DNA from: Sphingomonadaceae bacterium
GTDB taxonomy: Bacteria > Pseudomonadota > Alphaproteobacteria > Sphingomonadales > Sphingomonadaceae
DNA length: 64,000 bases
Reading direction: 5' to 3'
NCBI GenBank assembly: GCA_027533105.1
Contig: JAPZTW010000008.1
Span: 124,001-188,000, forward strand
Part shown: one piece after another, positions 9,161 through 17,703 of the stretch
Layout: each line of letters opens with the position of its first letter
Position numbering within the stretch: the stretch's first letter is position 1
The notes under the pieces: model-generated
What the model was told of the DNA's origin: nothing
The model's database searches: none
What the model saw: the letters and a program-made list of their open reading frames with translations, nothing else
Position numbers and translations under genes: made by a program

Positions 9161-10897
9161 GGCTTCGAACAGCGCCTTGAGGTCCTTCTTCAGGATCTTG
9201 CCGTTGGCGTTGCGCGGCAGGGTTTCGGGCAGGAACAGGATCCGCACCGGCACCTTGAACGCGGCGAGCCGTTCGCGGACCCAGCCCTGCAATTCGGCCT
9301 CGGTCGCAGACTGGCCCGGGGTCAGGTGGACCACGGCGGCCGGTTCCTCGCCCAGGGTGCGGTGGGGAATGCCGACCACGGCCGCGTCCATCACCGCCGG
9401 GTGGTCGTAGAGCACGTTCTCCACCTCGGACGAATAGATGTTCTCGCCCCCGCGGATCACGATGTCCTTGGCCCGGTCGGCGATGTAGCAGAACCCTTCC
9501 TCGTCCAGCCAGGCGAGGTCCCCGGTGCGGACCCAGCCATCGATGAAGGTCGCGGCGGTGGCTTCCGGATTGTTCCAGTAGCCCTTCACGATCATCGGCC
9601 CGGCGGCGTAAAGCTCGCCGATCTGGCCGGGCGGCAGCTCGCGGCCCTCATCGTCCAGCACCTTCAGCTGGGCAACCGCCACTGGCGGGCCGCAGCTGGT
9701 CGGCCGGTTGAGATAGTCCTCGCCCGAATGGGTCGTGACCGTGGCGGTCGTCTCGGTCATCCCCCAGCCATTGCCGGGGAGCGCGCCGAACACCTCGCGG
9801 ATCTTGCGGACCAGTTCGGGGGCGGAAGGCGCCCCGCCATAACCGATCGCCTCGATCGAGGAGAGATCGTACTTGGTCCGATCCGGGTGCTCGATCAGCT
9901 GCCAGGCAATGGTCGGCACCCCGCCGGTCGAATTGACCTTTTCGCGCTCGATGATCTGGAAGGCCTGAACCGGATCCCACTTGTACATGAAGATCATGGT
10001 GTGGCCCGCCGCGATCGCGCCCATCAGCGTGGCCGAACAGGCGGTGGCGTGGAACAGCGGGATGACCGTCAGCAGCACCTTGCGGGCCGGCTCGGGCAAG
10101 GCCTCGCCCCGGCGCAGCACCTGCCGCGCGGCGGCATAGCCAGTCGACAGGATGTTGGTCAGGAAGTTGCGGTGCGTGCCCAGCGCCCCCTTGGGATTGC
10201 CGGTGGTGCCGGACGTATAGAGGATCGTCGCGTCATCGTCCGGCGCGAGTTCGACGTCGGGCAGGTCCTGGTCGGGCAGGCCGGACCAGGCAGAGGGCGA
10301 TCCGATCACGCTTTCCAGCGCCTCGATCCCCAGGGGTCGATCATCCCGGCGCGCAACGATGATGTGCGCCACATCGAGCAATTCCGCGCGATGGGGGCCG
10401 ATCCGGTCCAGCCGCTCGCCATCGCAGACCAGCACCCTGGCGCCCGAGTGCGACAGGCCATAGGCCAGCTCGTGCCCGGTCCACCAGGCGTTGAGCGGCA
10501 CGCAGGTCGCGCCGATCGAAACGGCGGCGAAGAACACCACCGGCCATTCGGGCAGGTTGCGCATGGCCAGCGCCACCCGATCACCCTTCTCTACCCCCAG
10601 CGACTGGAGGTGCCGGGCAAAGGCGGACACCGCACGAAACCAGGCCTCATAGGAGACCCGCTCATCCTCATAGATCAGGAAGGTGTGATCGCCGTGGCTG
10701 CGGCCCAGCCGGGCCAGAACGGCAAGGTTCGCGGGGGCATTCTTCCAGACCCGGGTCGGCACCCCGCGAATGGGGATCGTCTCGTACTCGAAGCGCGCGC
10801 CCGGCGCGCACAGGATCGCCTCGCACTCGGCCAGGCTGCGCGCGGGCCAGCCGGCCGGGATCCATTCGCGGAAACTGTCGCTCGATACCTCGGTCAT
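9143..10897 (-). CDS. AMP-dependent acyl-CoA synthetase / ligase
   Basis: A 584-residue member of the ANL superfamily, which activates a carboxylic acid as acyl-AMP and passes it to CoA. The ATP loop YTSGTTGNPKGA, the A5 segment GNGWGMTETTA, the A7-A8 hinge RTGDLAWLDEEGFCYIADRAKDIVIRGGENIYSSEVE and the C-terminal Lys motif PRNANGKILKKDL are all present. The substrate cannot be read from the sequence; the overall look is of a medium or long-chain fatty acid CoA ligase of actinobacterial or sphingomonad type. The last residues (SSSRT) and the TGA are encoded by the palindromic repeat at 9071-9160, so the native C-terminus was probably altered by insertion of that element. It stands alone with no clear operon partner. 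Confidence 0.92.
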   Translation of the reverse strand: MTEVSSDSFREWIPAGWPARSLAECEAILCAPGARFEYETIPIRGVPTRVWKNAPANLAVLARLGRSHGDHTFLIYEDERVSYEAWFRAVSAFARHLQSLGVEKGDRVALAMRNLPEWPVVFFAAVSIGATCVPLNAWWTGHELAYGLSHSGARVLVCDGERLDRIGPHRAELLDVAHIIVARRDDRPLGIEALESVIGSPSAWSGLPDQDLPDVELAPDDDATILYTSGTTGNPKGALGTHRNFLTNILSTGYAAARQVLRRGEALPEPARKVLLTVIPLFHATACSATLMGAIAAGHTMIFMYKWDPVQAFQIIEREKVNSTGGVPTIAWQLIEHPDRTKYDLSSIEAIGYGGAPSAPELVRKIREVFGALPGNGWGMTETTATVTTHSGEDYLNRPTSCGPPVAVAQLKVLDDEGRELPPGQIGELYAAGPMIVKGYWNNPEATAATFIDGWVRTGDLAWLDEEGFCYIADRAKDIVIRGGENIYSSEVENVLYDHPAVMDAAVVGIPHRTLGEEPAAVVHLTPGQSATEAELQGWVRERLAAFKVPVRILFLPETLPRNANGKILKKDLKALFEASSSRT

Positions 10898-10942
10898 GAT
10901 CCTCCCTGACGGTCGTTCGGCTGCCCTGAAGGACAGGCTAGG

Positions 10943-11629
10943 TCAGCCGCGCGCGCCGAACAAGGCGGAACCGACGCGGATGTGAGTGGCCCCCAGCATG
11001 ATCGCCGTTTCGAAGTCGTCGCTCATCCCCATCGACCGGCCGGCCAGGCCATGATCGGCGGCCAGCTTGTCGAGCAGGGCAAAGAACGGGGCAGGTTCGA
11101 TCCCCAGCGGCGGCACGCACATCAGCCCGATCACCGGGATCTGCGCGGCGCGGGCCTCGGCCAGCAAGACGGGCAGATCGGCAATCGCGCAGCCGCCCTT
11201 CTGCTCTTCCGCGCCGATATTGACCTGGACGAAGCACGGCACCTGCCGCCCGGCCTTGTCCATCGCCTTGCCCAGCGCAGCGACCAGCGAGGGCCGGTCC
11301 AGCGAATGGATGCAATCGAACAGCGCGACCGCGTCTTCCGCCTTGTTCGACTGGAGCTGGCCAACCAGATGCAGTTCGATCCCTGGATGGGCCGCGCGCA
11401 GGGCCGGCCACTTTTCGGCGGCTTCCTGCACCCGGTTTTCGCCGAACACGCGCTGCCCGGCGGCAATGAGGGGCGCGATCCGCTCGGCCGGATGGGTCTT
11501 GCTGACCGCGACCAGCGTGATCTCCTCCGCCTTGCGCCCGGCAATCCGTGCGGCGCGGGCGATCCGGTCGGTAATGTCGGACAGGAGCGCGGCTGGATCG
11601 GAAGCTGGATCGGAAGCTGGATAGGTCAT
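10943..11629 (-). CDS. YggS/PROSC family pyridoxal phosphate homeostasis protein
   Basis: This 228-residue single-domain PLP-binding protein matches YggS, an alanine racemase-like barrel without the second domain, implicated in controlling free pyridoxal phosphate. The cofactor Lys is K44 in LVAVSKTHP, and HLVGQLQSNK, GLMCVPP and LSMGMSDDFETAI-like (RSMGMSDDFETAI) with GSALFG complete the family pattern. The N-terminus contains the duplicated PASDPASDP, produced by a 12-base tandem repeat at 11592-11622. Its ATG overlaps the alternative start of the divergent ThiE-like gene (CATG at 11627-11630). Confidence 0.94.
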   Translation of the reverse strand: MTYPASDPASDPAALLSDITDRIARAARIAGRKAEEITLVAVSKTHPAERIAPLIAAGQRVFGENRVQEAAEKWPALRAAHPGIELHLVGQLQSNKAEDAVALFDCIHSLDRPSLVAALGKAMDKAGRQVPCFVQVNIGAEEQKGGCAIADLPVLLAEARAAQIPVIGLMCVPPLGIEPAPFFALLDKLAADHGLAGRSMGMSDDFETAIMLGATHIRVGSALFGARG

Positions 11630-11651
11630 GGCGCGGTGCTATAGCGGCCCG

Positions 11652-12161
11652 GTGCCACGAAAGAAGCCCCTCCCGCATATCTGGCTGCTGAGCGACGCGC
11701 GCAACGATGCGGCGCTGGAACGCGCCATCAAGCGGCTGCCGCGCGGGAGCGGCTTCGTGTTCCGCCACTATCACCTGCAGGAGGGCGCGCGGCGGGCGCG
11801 GTTCGATCGGCTGGCGCGCCTGGCCCGCGCGCGCGGGATCGCGGTCGTGCTGGCAGGGAGCGCAGCGCAGGCGCGGCGCTGGGGCGCGGACGGGTCCTAT
11901 GGCGCGCATCGCAATGCCACGCTGGCCACGGCCCATTCCCTGCGCGAGCTGCGCCGCGCCAGCCGCGCGGCTGCCGTGCTGCTTTCCCCGGTCTTTCCGA
12001 CCCGCTCGCACCCCGGCGGCAAGGTGCTTGGCCCGCTGCGGTTCCGCCTGCTGGCGGCTTGGGCGCCCGTACCGGTTATCGCGCTCGGCGGCCTGAACAC
12101 CCGTACCGCGCGGGGGCTGCGCTGGCCGCGCTGGGCCGGGATCGACGCCTTTTTGCGATGA
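11652..12161 (+). CDS. Thiamine phosphate synthase/TenI-like protein
   Basis: The 169-residue protein has the ThiE/TenI barrel pattern: IWLLSDARND at the start, a central ADGSYGAHRN in place of GADGVHLGQ, then LLSPVFPTRSHPGGKVLGPLRF and PVIALGGLNTRTA. It is shorter than usual (about 200 residues) and Arg-rich, and the HLGQ-type substrate motif is altered, so activity as a true thiamine phosphate synthase is doubtful. I favour the GTG at 11652 because the conserved block starts just after it; an ATG at 11628 would add eight residues and overlap the divergent yggS start. No other thi genes or TPP riboswitch are nearby. Confidence 0.75.
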   Translation: MPRKKPLPHIWLLSDARNDAALERAIKRLPRGSGFVFRHYHLQEGARRARFDRLARLARARGIAVVLAGSAAQARRWGADGSYGAHRNATLATAHSLRELRRASRAAAVLLSPVFPTRSHPGGKVLGPLRFRLLAAWAPVPVIALGGLNTRTARGLRWPRWAGIDAFLR

Positions 12162-12265
12162 GGCGAATGCAAACAGACCCGCTCGCCCTGAGCCTGTCGA
12201 AGGGGGATTCTTGACGGGGAGTCACCCAAAGGCGCATGATGCGCGCCGTTACGAAGGGGATCACC

Positions 12266-14623
12266 ATGGCAACACGGGCAGTCAGCGCAGGGAGCCGCGG
12301 CGTGCAGGTCAACTGGCGCGCCACGCTGCGCCGGGCCGCGCGCCGGGCCGCCGAAATCGGCGGGGCCGGGCTGCTGCTGGCGGGCATGGTGTTCCTGGCC
12401 CTGGCGCTGGTTTCCTATCACCAGACCGATCCCTCGGCCTCGACCGCGGCGGGTGGCACTGTCGCCAACTGGATGGGCTGGCCGGGGGCCTGGGTGGCGG
12501 AACGGGCGCTGTTCCTGTTCGGCCCGGTCGCGGTGCTGTTCCTGCCGCTGCTTTACGTCGGCGCGCGCAAGCTGTGGCGGCTGGTCGAGGAAGAGGACGA
12601 GGACCTGCCTCACGCCAGGCACGCCTGGTGGCGGCCGATTGGCGTGCTGCTGTTCGCCATGGCCCTGCTGGCGACAGTCATGGCGCTGGTCTTCACCGGT
12701 CCGGGCGGTTCGCTGCCCGCCGGGATGGGCGGCATTTCCGGCCTGCTTGGCGCCCGCACGATCGAGGCGCTGGCCGCCCTGCTGCCCGAGGCCGGGCGCT
12801 TCTGGGCGATCCTTGGCGCGGGGCTGGCTTGCCTTGCCGGCGGATCGGTGCTGGCCGCGCGGGTCTTCGCACTCGATTGGGGCAGCCTGTTCACCCTGCC
12901 CGGCTTCCTGCGTCGCAGCCCGCGCGTGGCCATCGAGGACGGCACCCGGATCAGCGTGAAGCCCGCCGCCAAGGCCGGGGCCGAACCGCGCGCCAGTGCC
13001 GCGATCTCCGCCGATAGCCCGCGCAAGCCGCCGGTGATCACCGACCCGACCCGCCCGGCCAAGCCCGCCCAGCTGGCGACTTCGGGCAAGCAGGGCGACC
13101 TGTTCGACAGCTTTGAACTGCCCGCGCTCGACCTGCTCAACGATCCGCCCCCGCACACCCAGCAGAAGATCGACAAGCTGGCGCTGGAGCGCAACGCCCG
13201 CCTGCTCGAAACCGTGCTCGACGATTTCAATGTGAAGGGCGAGATTACCGCCGTGCGCACCGGCCCGGTGGTGACGATGTACGAGCTGGAACCGGCCCCC
13301 GGCATCAAGGCCAGCCGCGTGATCGGCCTGGCCGACGATATCGCCCGCAACATGAGCGCGATCTCCGCCCGCGTCTCGTCGATCCCTGGCCGCACGGTCA
13401 TGGGCATCGAACTGCCCAATGCCGACCGGCAGATGGTCAGCTTCAAGGAAATGGTCGCGAGCGAGGCCTTTGCCGGGTCGAAGGGCATGCTGCCGATCAT
13501 CCTGGGCAAGGATATCGCCGGCGAGCCGGTCGTGGCGGACCTGGCCACCATGCCGCACCTGCTGGTGGCCGGCACCACCGGCTCGGGCAAGTCGGTCGGG
13601 CTCAACACGATCCTGCTCTCGCTGCTCTATCGCCTGACCCCGGCGCAGTGCCGCCTGATCCTGGTCGATCCCAAGGTGCTGGAACTGAAGTCCTACGACG
13701 ACATCCCGCACCTGCTCTCGCCCGTCGTCACCGAACCGGCCAAGGCGGTCCGCGCGCTGAAGTGGGCGGTCGAGGAGATGGAGCGGCGCTATCGCATGAT
13801 GAGCGAGCTGTCGGTGCGCAACCTGGCGGGCTTCAACGACAAGGTGAAGACCGCGATCGCCAAGGGCAAGCCGCTCGGCCGCCGGATCCAGATCGGGTTC
13901 GATCCCGAAACCGGCGAGGAACTGTTCGAGGAGCACCAGCTCGATTACCCGGTGCTGCCGCAGATCGTGGTGATCGTCGACGAACTGGCCGACCTGATGG
14001 TCACGGTCGGCAAGGAAGTGGAAGTGCTGATCCAGCGCCTCAGCCAGAAGAGCCGCGCCGCGGGCATCCACCTCATCATGGCGACGCAGCGTCCCTCGGT
14101 CGATGTCATCACCGGGGTGATCAAGGCCAACCTGCCGACCCGCATCAGCTTTGCCGTGACCAGCCGGATCGACAGCCGCACGATCCTGGGCGAGCAGGGC
14201 GCCGAGCAGCTGCTGGGCAAGGGCGACATGCTCTACAAGCCCAACACCGACCCGATCCGCCGCGTCCACGGGCCCTTCGTCAGCGACGAGGAAGTGGAAC
14301 GGATCGCCGATTTCTGGCGCAGCCAGGGCAAGCCTGAATATGTCGACAGCGTTACCGAGGAACCGGAAGACGGCGGCTTCGGCTTCGACGATCTGGATGC
14401 GACCGCATCGGACAGCCCGGAAGAGCGCAAGTATCGCCAGGCCTGCCAGATCGTGTTCGAAAGCCAGAAGGCTTCGGCCTCATGGCTCCAGCGCCAGATG
14501 GGCGTGGGCTACAACACGGCGGCCAAATGGGTCGAGCGGATGGAAGCCGACGGCTTCGTCGGTCCGGCCAACCATGTTGGCCGGCGCGACATCTACCGCG
14601 ACCGGGATGGCAATCCGCTCTGA
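12266..14623 (+). CDS. ftsK: DNA translocase FtsK
   Basis: FtsK couples cell division to chromosome segregation, pumping DNA at the septum towards dif. The 785-residue protein has four or five N-terminal membrane segments (about residues 30-220), a short linker rich in Ala, Pro and Lys, the alpha/beta motor with Walker A GTTGSGKS at 436-443 and Walker B IVVIVDELADLM, and a C-terminal gamma winged-helix (QKASASWLQRQMGVGYNTAAKWVERME) that reads KOPS sites. The linker is short, as in many alphaproteobacteria. The ATG at 12266 is preceded by GAAGGGG at good spacing; an upstream in-frame ATG adds ten residues. Confidence 0.97.
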   Translation: MATRAVSAGSRGVQVNWRATLRRAARRAAEIGGAGLLLAGMVFLALALVSYHQTDPSASTAAGGTVANWMGWPGAWVAERALFLFGPVAVLFLPLLYVGARKLWRLVEEEDEDLPHARHAWWRPIGVLLFAMALLATVMALVFTGPGGSLPAGMGGISGLLGARTIEALAALLPEAGRFWAILGAGLACLAGGSVLAARVFALDWGSLFTLPGFLRRSPRVAIEDGTRISVKPAAKAGAEPRASAAISADSPRKPPVITDPTRPAKPAQLATSGKQGDLFDSFELPALDLLNDPPPHTQQKIDKLALERNARLLETVLDDFNVKGEITAVRTGPVVTMYELEPAPGIKASRVIGLADDIARNMSAISARVSSIPGRTVMGIELPNADRQMVSFKEMVASEAFAGSKGMLPIILGKDIAGEPVVADLATMPHLLVAGTTGSGKSVGLNTILLSLLYRLTPAQCRLILVDPKVLELKSYDDIPHLLSPVVTEPAKAVRALKWAVEEMERRYRMMSELSVRNLAGFNDKVKTAIAKGKPLGRRIQIGFDPETGEELFEEHQLDYPVLPQIVVIVDELADLMVTVGKEVEVLIQRLSQKSRAAGIHLIMATQRPSVDVITGVIKANLPTRISFAVTSRIDSRTILGEQGAEQLLGKGDMLYKPNTDPIRRVHGPFVSDEEVERIADFWRSQGKPEYVDSVTEEPEDGGFGFDDLDATASDSPEERKYRQACQIVFESQKASASWLQRQMGVGYNTAAKWVERMEADGFVGPANHVGRRDIYRDRDGNPL

Positions 14624-14665
14624 CGAGCAGGGCGATGGCAACCCGCTGTAACGCGGGCTGACGGA

Positions 14666-14881
14666 TCAGTCCTTGCCCATCTCGTATTGCCCGGCCACGG
14701 CCTGGAAGTGATCGCGCGCGTGGGCCTTGGCGGCGGCGGCGGTCTTGAAGGCTTCATCCTGCATCACGGAAGTGACGATCGGATAGCCTTGCGAATTGTA
14801 GCGGGTGTCGCGCACGGTCAGGCGAAAGTCGCCCCCGGCATCGCGCTTGATCAGGAACGGGCGGACGGGATGATAGGACAT
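14666..14881 (-). CDS. Small conserved hypothetical protein
   Basis: A 71-residue protein beginning MSYHPVRPFLIKRDAGGDFR, with alternating polar and hydrophobic strands followed by an Ala-rich helix (FKTAAAAKAHARDHFQ). No signal peptide and no Cys. I do not recognise a named family. It is convergent with ftsK and the first of three small minus-strand genes that run up to the cold-shock gene. Codon use is like the neighbours, which supports it being real. Confidence 0.65.
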   Translation of the reverse strand: MSYHPVRPFLIKRDAGGDFRLTVRDTRYNSQGYPIVTSVMQDEAFKTAAAAKAHARDHFQAVAGQYEMGKD

Positions 14882-14934
14882 TGGGGCACTCCGCTGGGGC
14901 GGGCCCTGGTCTGGCCCGCCGATGATGGGGGCAA

Positions 14935-15129
14935 TCAGTTCGTGTTTGTAGCTCGCTCGGCCTCGCGCTTGTCGCGTTCGGCAGCCACGAGGATCGCCTT
15001 GTCGGCCATGGCCTGCCAGCTCGCCTGGGCGCGGATCAGCACTTCGCGCCGGTTGGGTAGCAGGGCATCACCGGCTTCGCGCGCGCACTTGGCAGCCTGA
15101 TCGAGGTAGAATTGCGTCGATACGCTCAT
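14935..15129 (-). CDS. Small helical hypothetical protein
   Basis: The 64-residue product is predicted to be almost entirely helical and charged (MSVSTQFYLDQAAKCAREAG ... DKREAERATNTN), with one Cys. AAGGA lies seven bases before the ATG at 15129; a longer frame upstream has no ribosome site and runs through the intergenic space. It looks like a cytosolic protein of unknown function that is common in form among sphingomonads. It lies about 88 bases downstream of the cold-shock gene on the same strand. Confidence 0.7.
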   Translation of the reverse strand: MSVSTQFYLDQAAKCAREAGDALLPNRREVLIRAQASWQAMADKAILVAAERDKREAERATNTN

Positions 15130-15216
15130 GGCTCGATCCTTGTGCTTTAGCATTGCCCCATAGCGGGGCGGTCCTGCCGATGGGCTGAAAGGCGCCACCG
15201 GCAGGAATCGGCCCGA

Positions 15217-15423
15217 TCAGGCCGCTTCGAGATTGACGGCCGAGGTCTTGCCCCGGCGGTCGGTCTCCAGCTCGTACTTGACGCGCTGATCCTTGTTCAG
15301 CGTGCTCATCCCGGCGCGTTCGACGGCCGAGATGTGGACGAAGCTGTCCGCTTCGCCGGTGTCCGGCTGGATGAAGCCATAGCCCTTGTCGGCATTGAAA
15401 AACTTTACGGTACCTACAAACAT
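15217..15423 (-). CDS. Cold-shock (CspA family) RNA-binding protein
   Basis: A 68-residue single OB-fold protein with both nucleic acid-binding motifs, RNP1 KGYGFIQP and RNP2 DSFVHISAVE. It would bind single-stranded RNA or DNA, acting as an RNA chaperone or transcript antiterminator. The start MFVGTVKFFNADKG is typical, and AAGGGAAC precedes it. The leader region upstream carries a perfect hairpin (15454-15474), so expression may be controlled after transcription. Whether it is cold-induced or constitutive cannot be told from the sequence. Confidence 0.95.
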   Translation of the reverse strand: MFVGTVKFFNADKGYGFIQPDTGEADSFVHISAVERAGMSTLNKDQRVKYELETDRRGKTSAVNLEAA

Positions 15424-15453
15424 GATGCGTTCCCTTCACGAAACCGCGTGGAC

Positions 15454-15474
15454 CTGCGGACAACGTGTCCGCAG
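15454..15474 (-). promoter_or_regulatory. Perfect hairpin in the cold-shock gene leader
   Basis: CTGCGGACA and TGTCCGCAG are separated by three bases, giving a 9-base-pair stem that ends 31 bases before the start codon of the cold-shock gene. In the mRNA it would sit just upstream of the ribosome site. It has no T-tract, so it is not a terminator. A role as a leader structure or a protein-binding palindrome is inference. The rest of the 188-base gap holds no gene. Confidence 0.6.
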
Positions 15475-15611
15475 AGCAAAGTGGCGTGTAAGGGGAGTTG
15501 GGGCGTTTGGGCCGAAAGTCCCGTCGCAGGCGACGTTAGCCCGGCCCCCTTGGACCCTTTCCGGCGAAATAGCAAACTTTCCCGGTCACCGGCGCCGGGT
15601 GGCAGGCGGTT

Positions 15612-16877
15612 TCAGTCGGCCAGATCGCGCGGGCTGCGCATGGCGAGGAATATGAACAGCACCGCCAACAGGGCGAAGGCATCGGCCCCGAGCAGGGGCA
15701 GCGTCCAGCTGCGGGCCGAGCCATTGGCAAGCAGCCATTCGCTGGCCAGGCCGATCGCCAGCGCCCCGCCGCCGATCGCGAAGATGTTCAGCACCAGCAT
15801 GTTGAGCCCGGTCGAGGTGGCCTTGAGCCGGGGTGGCAGCAGTTCCTCGATGATCGCGAAGATCGGGCCATAGATCACGGTCATGAACAGGATCGACCCG
15901 GCCATACCCAGCAGGAACAGCGGCGTGCCGCCCGGTACCAGCCGGTAGAGCACCAGCAGCGGGGCAAGCACCAGCAGCAGGACGAACATGGTCACCGCCC
16001 GGTCCAGCCCGTGGCGGCGCTTGGCCCAGTCGCCCAGCAGCCCGGCCCCGAAGGTGCCCGCCAGGCCGAAGACCACGAACATCAGCCCGTAAAGCTGCGC
16101 GGCAGGACCGGCGGCATAGCCCTTCTCGGAGGTCAGCCAGAGCTGCACGAAGGGGCTGGTCGCGGTGTGGAAATGGGCAAAGATGATCGCCAGCGAGGCC
16201 CACAGGGCGCGCGGCCTGGCCCGGAATACCTCTGCCAGCGCGGAGAGATTGCCGGCCAGCGTCGGCCGGTGCGACAGGTCGGGCGGATCGTCCTTCAGCC
16301 GCACCAGCACGGCCAGCGCCACCAGCCCCAGCGCGCCCATGGCGATGAAGGTCCAGCGCCAGCCGATCAGCGGCCCCAGCTGGCCCGCGATCAGGAAACC
16401 GCCGCCGATCCCCAGCGGGATCCCGGCAAAGAACAGGCCGAGCGCCGCCGCCTTGTGGCGTTCGCTGACCCGGGCCAGGATGATGTTGCTGGCAGTCGGC
16501 ACCAGCGTGGCCTCGCCCGCCGCTACAAAGGGCCGCGCGGCCAGCATGGTCCAGAAGCCCTGCGCGAGGCCCGCCAGCGCGGTGAACAGGCTCCAGATGC
16601 CAAGCCCCGCCGACAGCACCCTGACCCGGCCCAGCCGGTCGGCCAGCACCCCGGCAAACAGCGCGGCAAAGGCATAGACGCCGCTGAAGGCCAGGCCCGC
16701 GATCAGCGCGAACTGGCTGCGGCTGAGCTCCAGATCGCGCATGATGTCGGCCGCAAAAGCCGCGACCAGCTGGCGGTCGATCTGGTTGACGATGTGCAGG
16801 GTCAGCAGGAACAGCAGCAGGCCGACCGGCACCGCACGGTCCTGTTCTCCCCCCGGTTGGCCCGCCCGATCCGCCAT
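15612..16877 (-). CDS. MFS transporter
   Basis: The 421-residue protein has about twelve hydrophobic segments and the MFS loop motif ADRLGRVRVL between helices 2 and 3. It resembles the Spinster-like branch (N-terminal HIVNQIDRQLVAAFAADIMRDLELSRSQFALI), often found beside catabolic genes in sphingomonads. It starts one base from the stop of the SDR gene and is the last gene of the carboxymuconolactone-decarboxylase-like, BKACE, SDR operon, so it probably imports the substrate of that pathway. The substrate is unknown. Confidence 0.9.
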   Translation of the reverse strand: MADRAGQPGGEQDRAVPVGLLLFLLTLHIVNQIDRQLVAAFAADIMRDLELSRSQFALIAGLAFSGVYAFAALFAGVLADRLGRVRVLSAGLGIWSLFTALAGLAQGFWTMLAARPFVAAGEATLVPTASNIILARVSERHKAAALGLFFAGIPLGIGGGFLIAGQLGPLIGWRWTFIAMGALGLVALAVLVRLKDDPPDLSHRPTLAGNLSALAEVFRARPRALWASLAIIFAHFHTATSPFVQLWLTSEKGYAAGPAAQLYGLMFVVFGLAGTFGAGLLGDWAKRRHGLDRAVTMFVLLLVLAPLLVLYRLVPGGTPLFLLGMAGSILFMTVIYGPIFAIIEELLPPRLKATSTGLNMLVLNIFAIGGGALAIGLASEWLLANGSARSWTLPLLGADAFALLAVLFIFLAMRSPRDLAD

Positions 16878-16878
16878 G

Positions 16879-17703
16879 TCAGAACATCCCCCCGTTGGGA
16901 CTGATCACCTGGCCGGCCAGGTAATGCCCGTCGCCCGACAGGTAGACCACAAGATCGGCATATTCGTCCATCGTTCCGAGCCGCCCGGCCGGGATCATCT
17001 GGAACAGCCGCCCACGCGCTTCCGGTTCAAGCCGGGCCAGGTAATCGTCGAACATCGGGGTGGCGACCCCGCCCGGGGCAATGGCATTGACCAGGATGTT
17101 GGCCCCGGCCACTTCGGCCGCGACCGAACGGGTGAAGGCAATCACCGCTCCCTTGGTGGCCGAATAGTGCGGGCTATGCGCGCTGAGGCCCGACAGCCCC
17201 GCGATCGAGGCGATGTTGACGATCCGGCCAAAGCCGCGCGGCTCCATCTGGCGCAGCGCGGCGCGGGTGCAGAAGAACACCCCGTGGACGTTCACGCCCC
17301 AGTACTTCAGCCATTCGGCATCGCTCATCGCGCTGGTAAAGCCCAGCGAGGTGCGCGGCTCGGGCGAGGTCAGATAGGCATAGTGGCGATTGCGACGGGC
17401 CTCGTCCTGCGGCCCGCCCGGCACCAGCGCGGCATTGTTGACCAGCACCTCGACCGGACCAAGCGCCGCCTCGACACAGGCAAAGAAGGCATCGACCTCT
17501 TCGCTGTCACTCACGTCGCAGCGCGCGGCATAGACCTCATGACCGGCGGCGCGCAGGTCCGCGGCGGTCTGCTCAAGCTCATCGGTGAGTACATCGCACA
17601 AGGCGAGGCGACCGCCGCTGGCGCCCAGCGCCGCGGCGATCGCCCGCCCGAGTCCGCGTGACGACCCGGTGACTACGCAGACTCTCCCCTCAACCGAATT
17701 CAT
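16879..17703 (-). CDS. SDR family NAD(P)-dependent oxidoreductase
   Basis: A classical short-chain dehydrogenase of 274 residues. The cofactor loop TGSSRGLG lies at 12-19, NNAA at 89-92, and the catalytic Tyr and Lys are Y180 and K184 in PHYSATKGA. Between the NNAA strand and the next helix there is an insertion of roughly 25 residues (EARRNRHYAYLTSPEPRTSL) that may shape the substrate pocket. The gene overlaps the BKACE gene by four bases (ATGA), so the two enzymes probably act in sequence: the SDR could oxidise a beta-hydroxy acid to the beta-keto acid cleaved by BKACE. The direction is inference. Confidence 0.92.
   Translation of the reverse strand: MNSVEGRVCVVTGSSRGLGRAIAAALGASGGRLALCDVLTDELEQTAADLRAAGHEVYAARCDVSDSEEVDAFFACVEAALGPVEVLVNNAALVPGGPQDEARRNRHYAYLTSPEPRTSLGFTSAMSDAEWLKYWGVNVHGVFFCTRAALRQMEPRGFGRIVNIASIAGLSGLSAHSPHYSATKGAVIAFTRSVAAEVAGANILVNAIAPGGVATPMFDDYLARLEPEARGRLFQMIPAGRLGTMDEYADLVVYLSGDGHYLAGQVISPNGGMF

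Noticed and set aside
11640..11660. TPP riboswitch before the ThiE-like gene
   Set aside because: There is no leader: the divergent yggS coding region begins at once, and no THI-box sequence is seen.
12180..12205. CGCCCTGAGCCTGTCGAAGGG near the ftsK promoter
   Set aside because: This is a short sequence of a type often seen between genes in sphingomonads. Only one copy was noticed here, so no function or family can be supported from this window.
11897..14269. Open frame of about 790 codons antisense to ftsK
   Set aside because: FtsK is unmistakable on the other strand. The antisense product is His/Asp/Gln-rich without domains.
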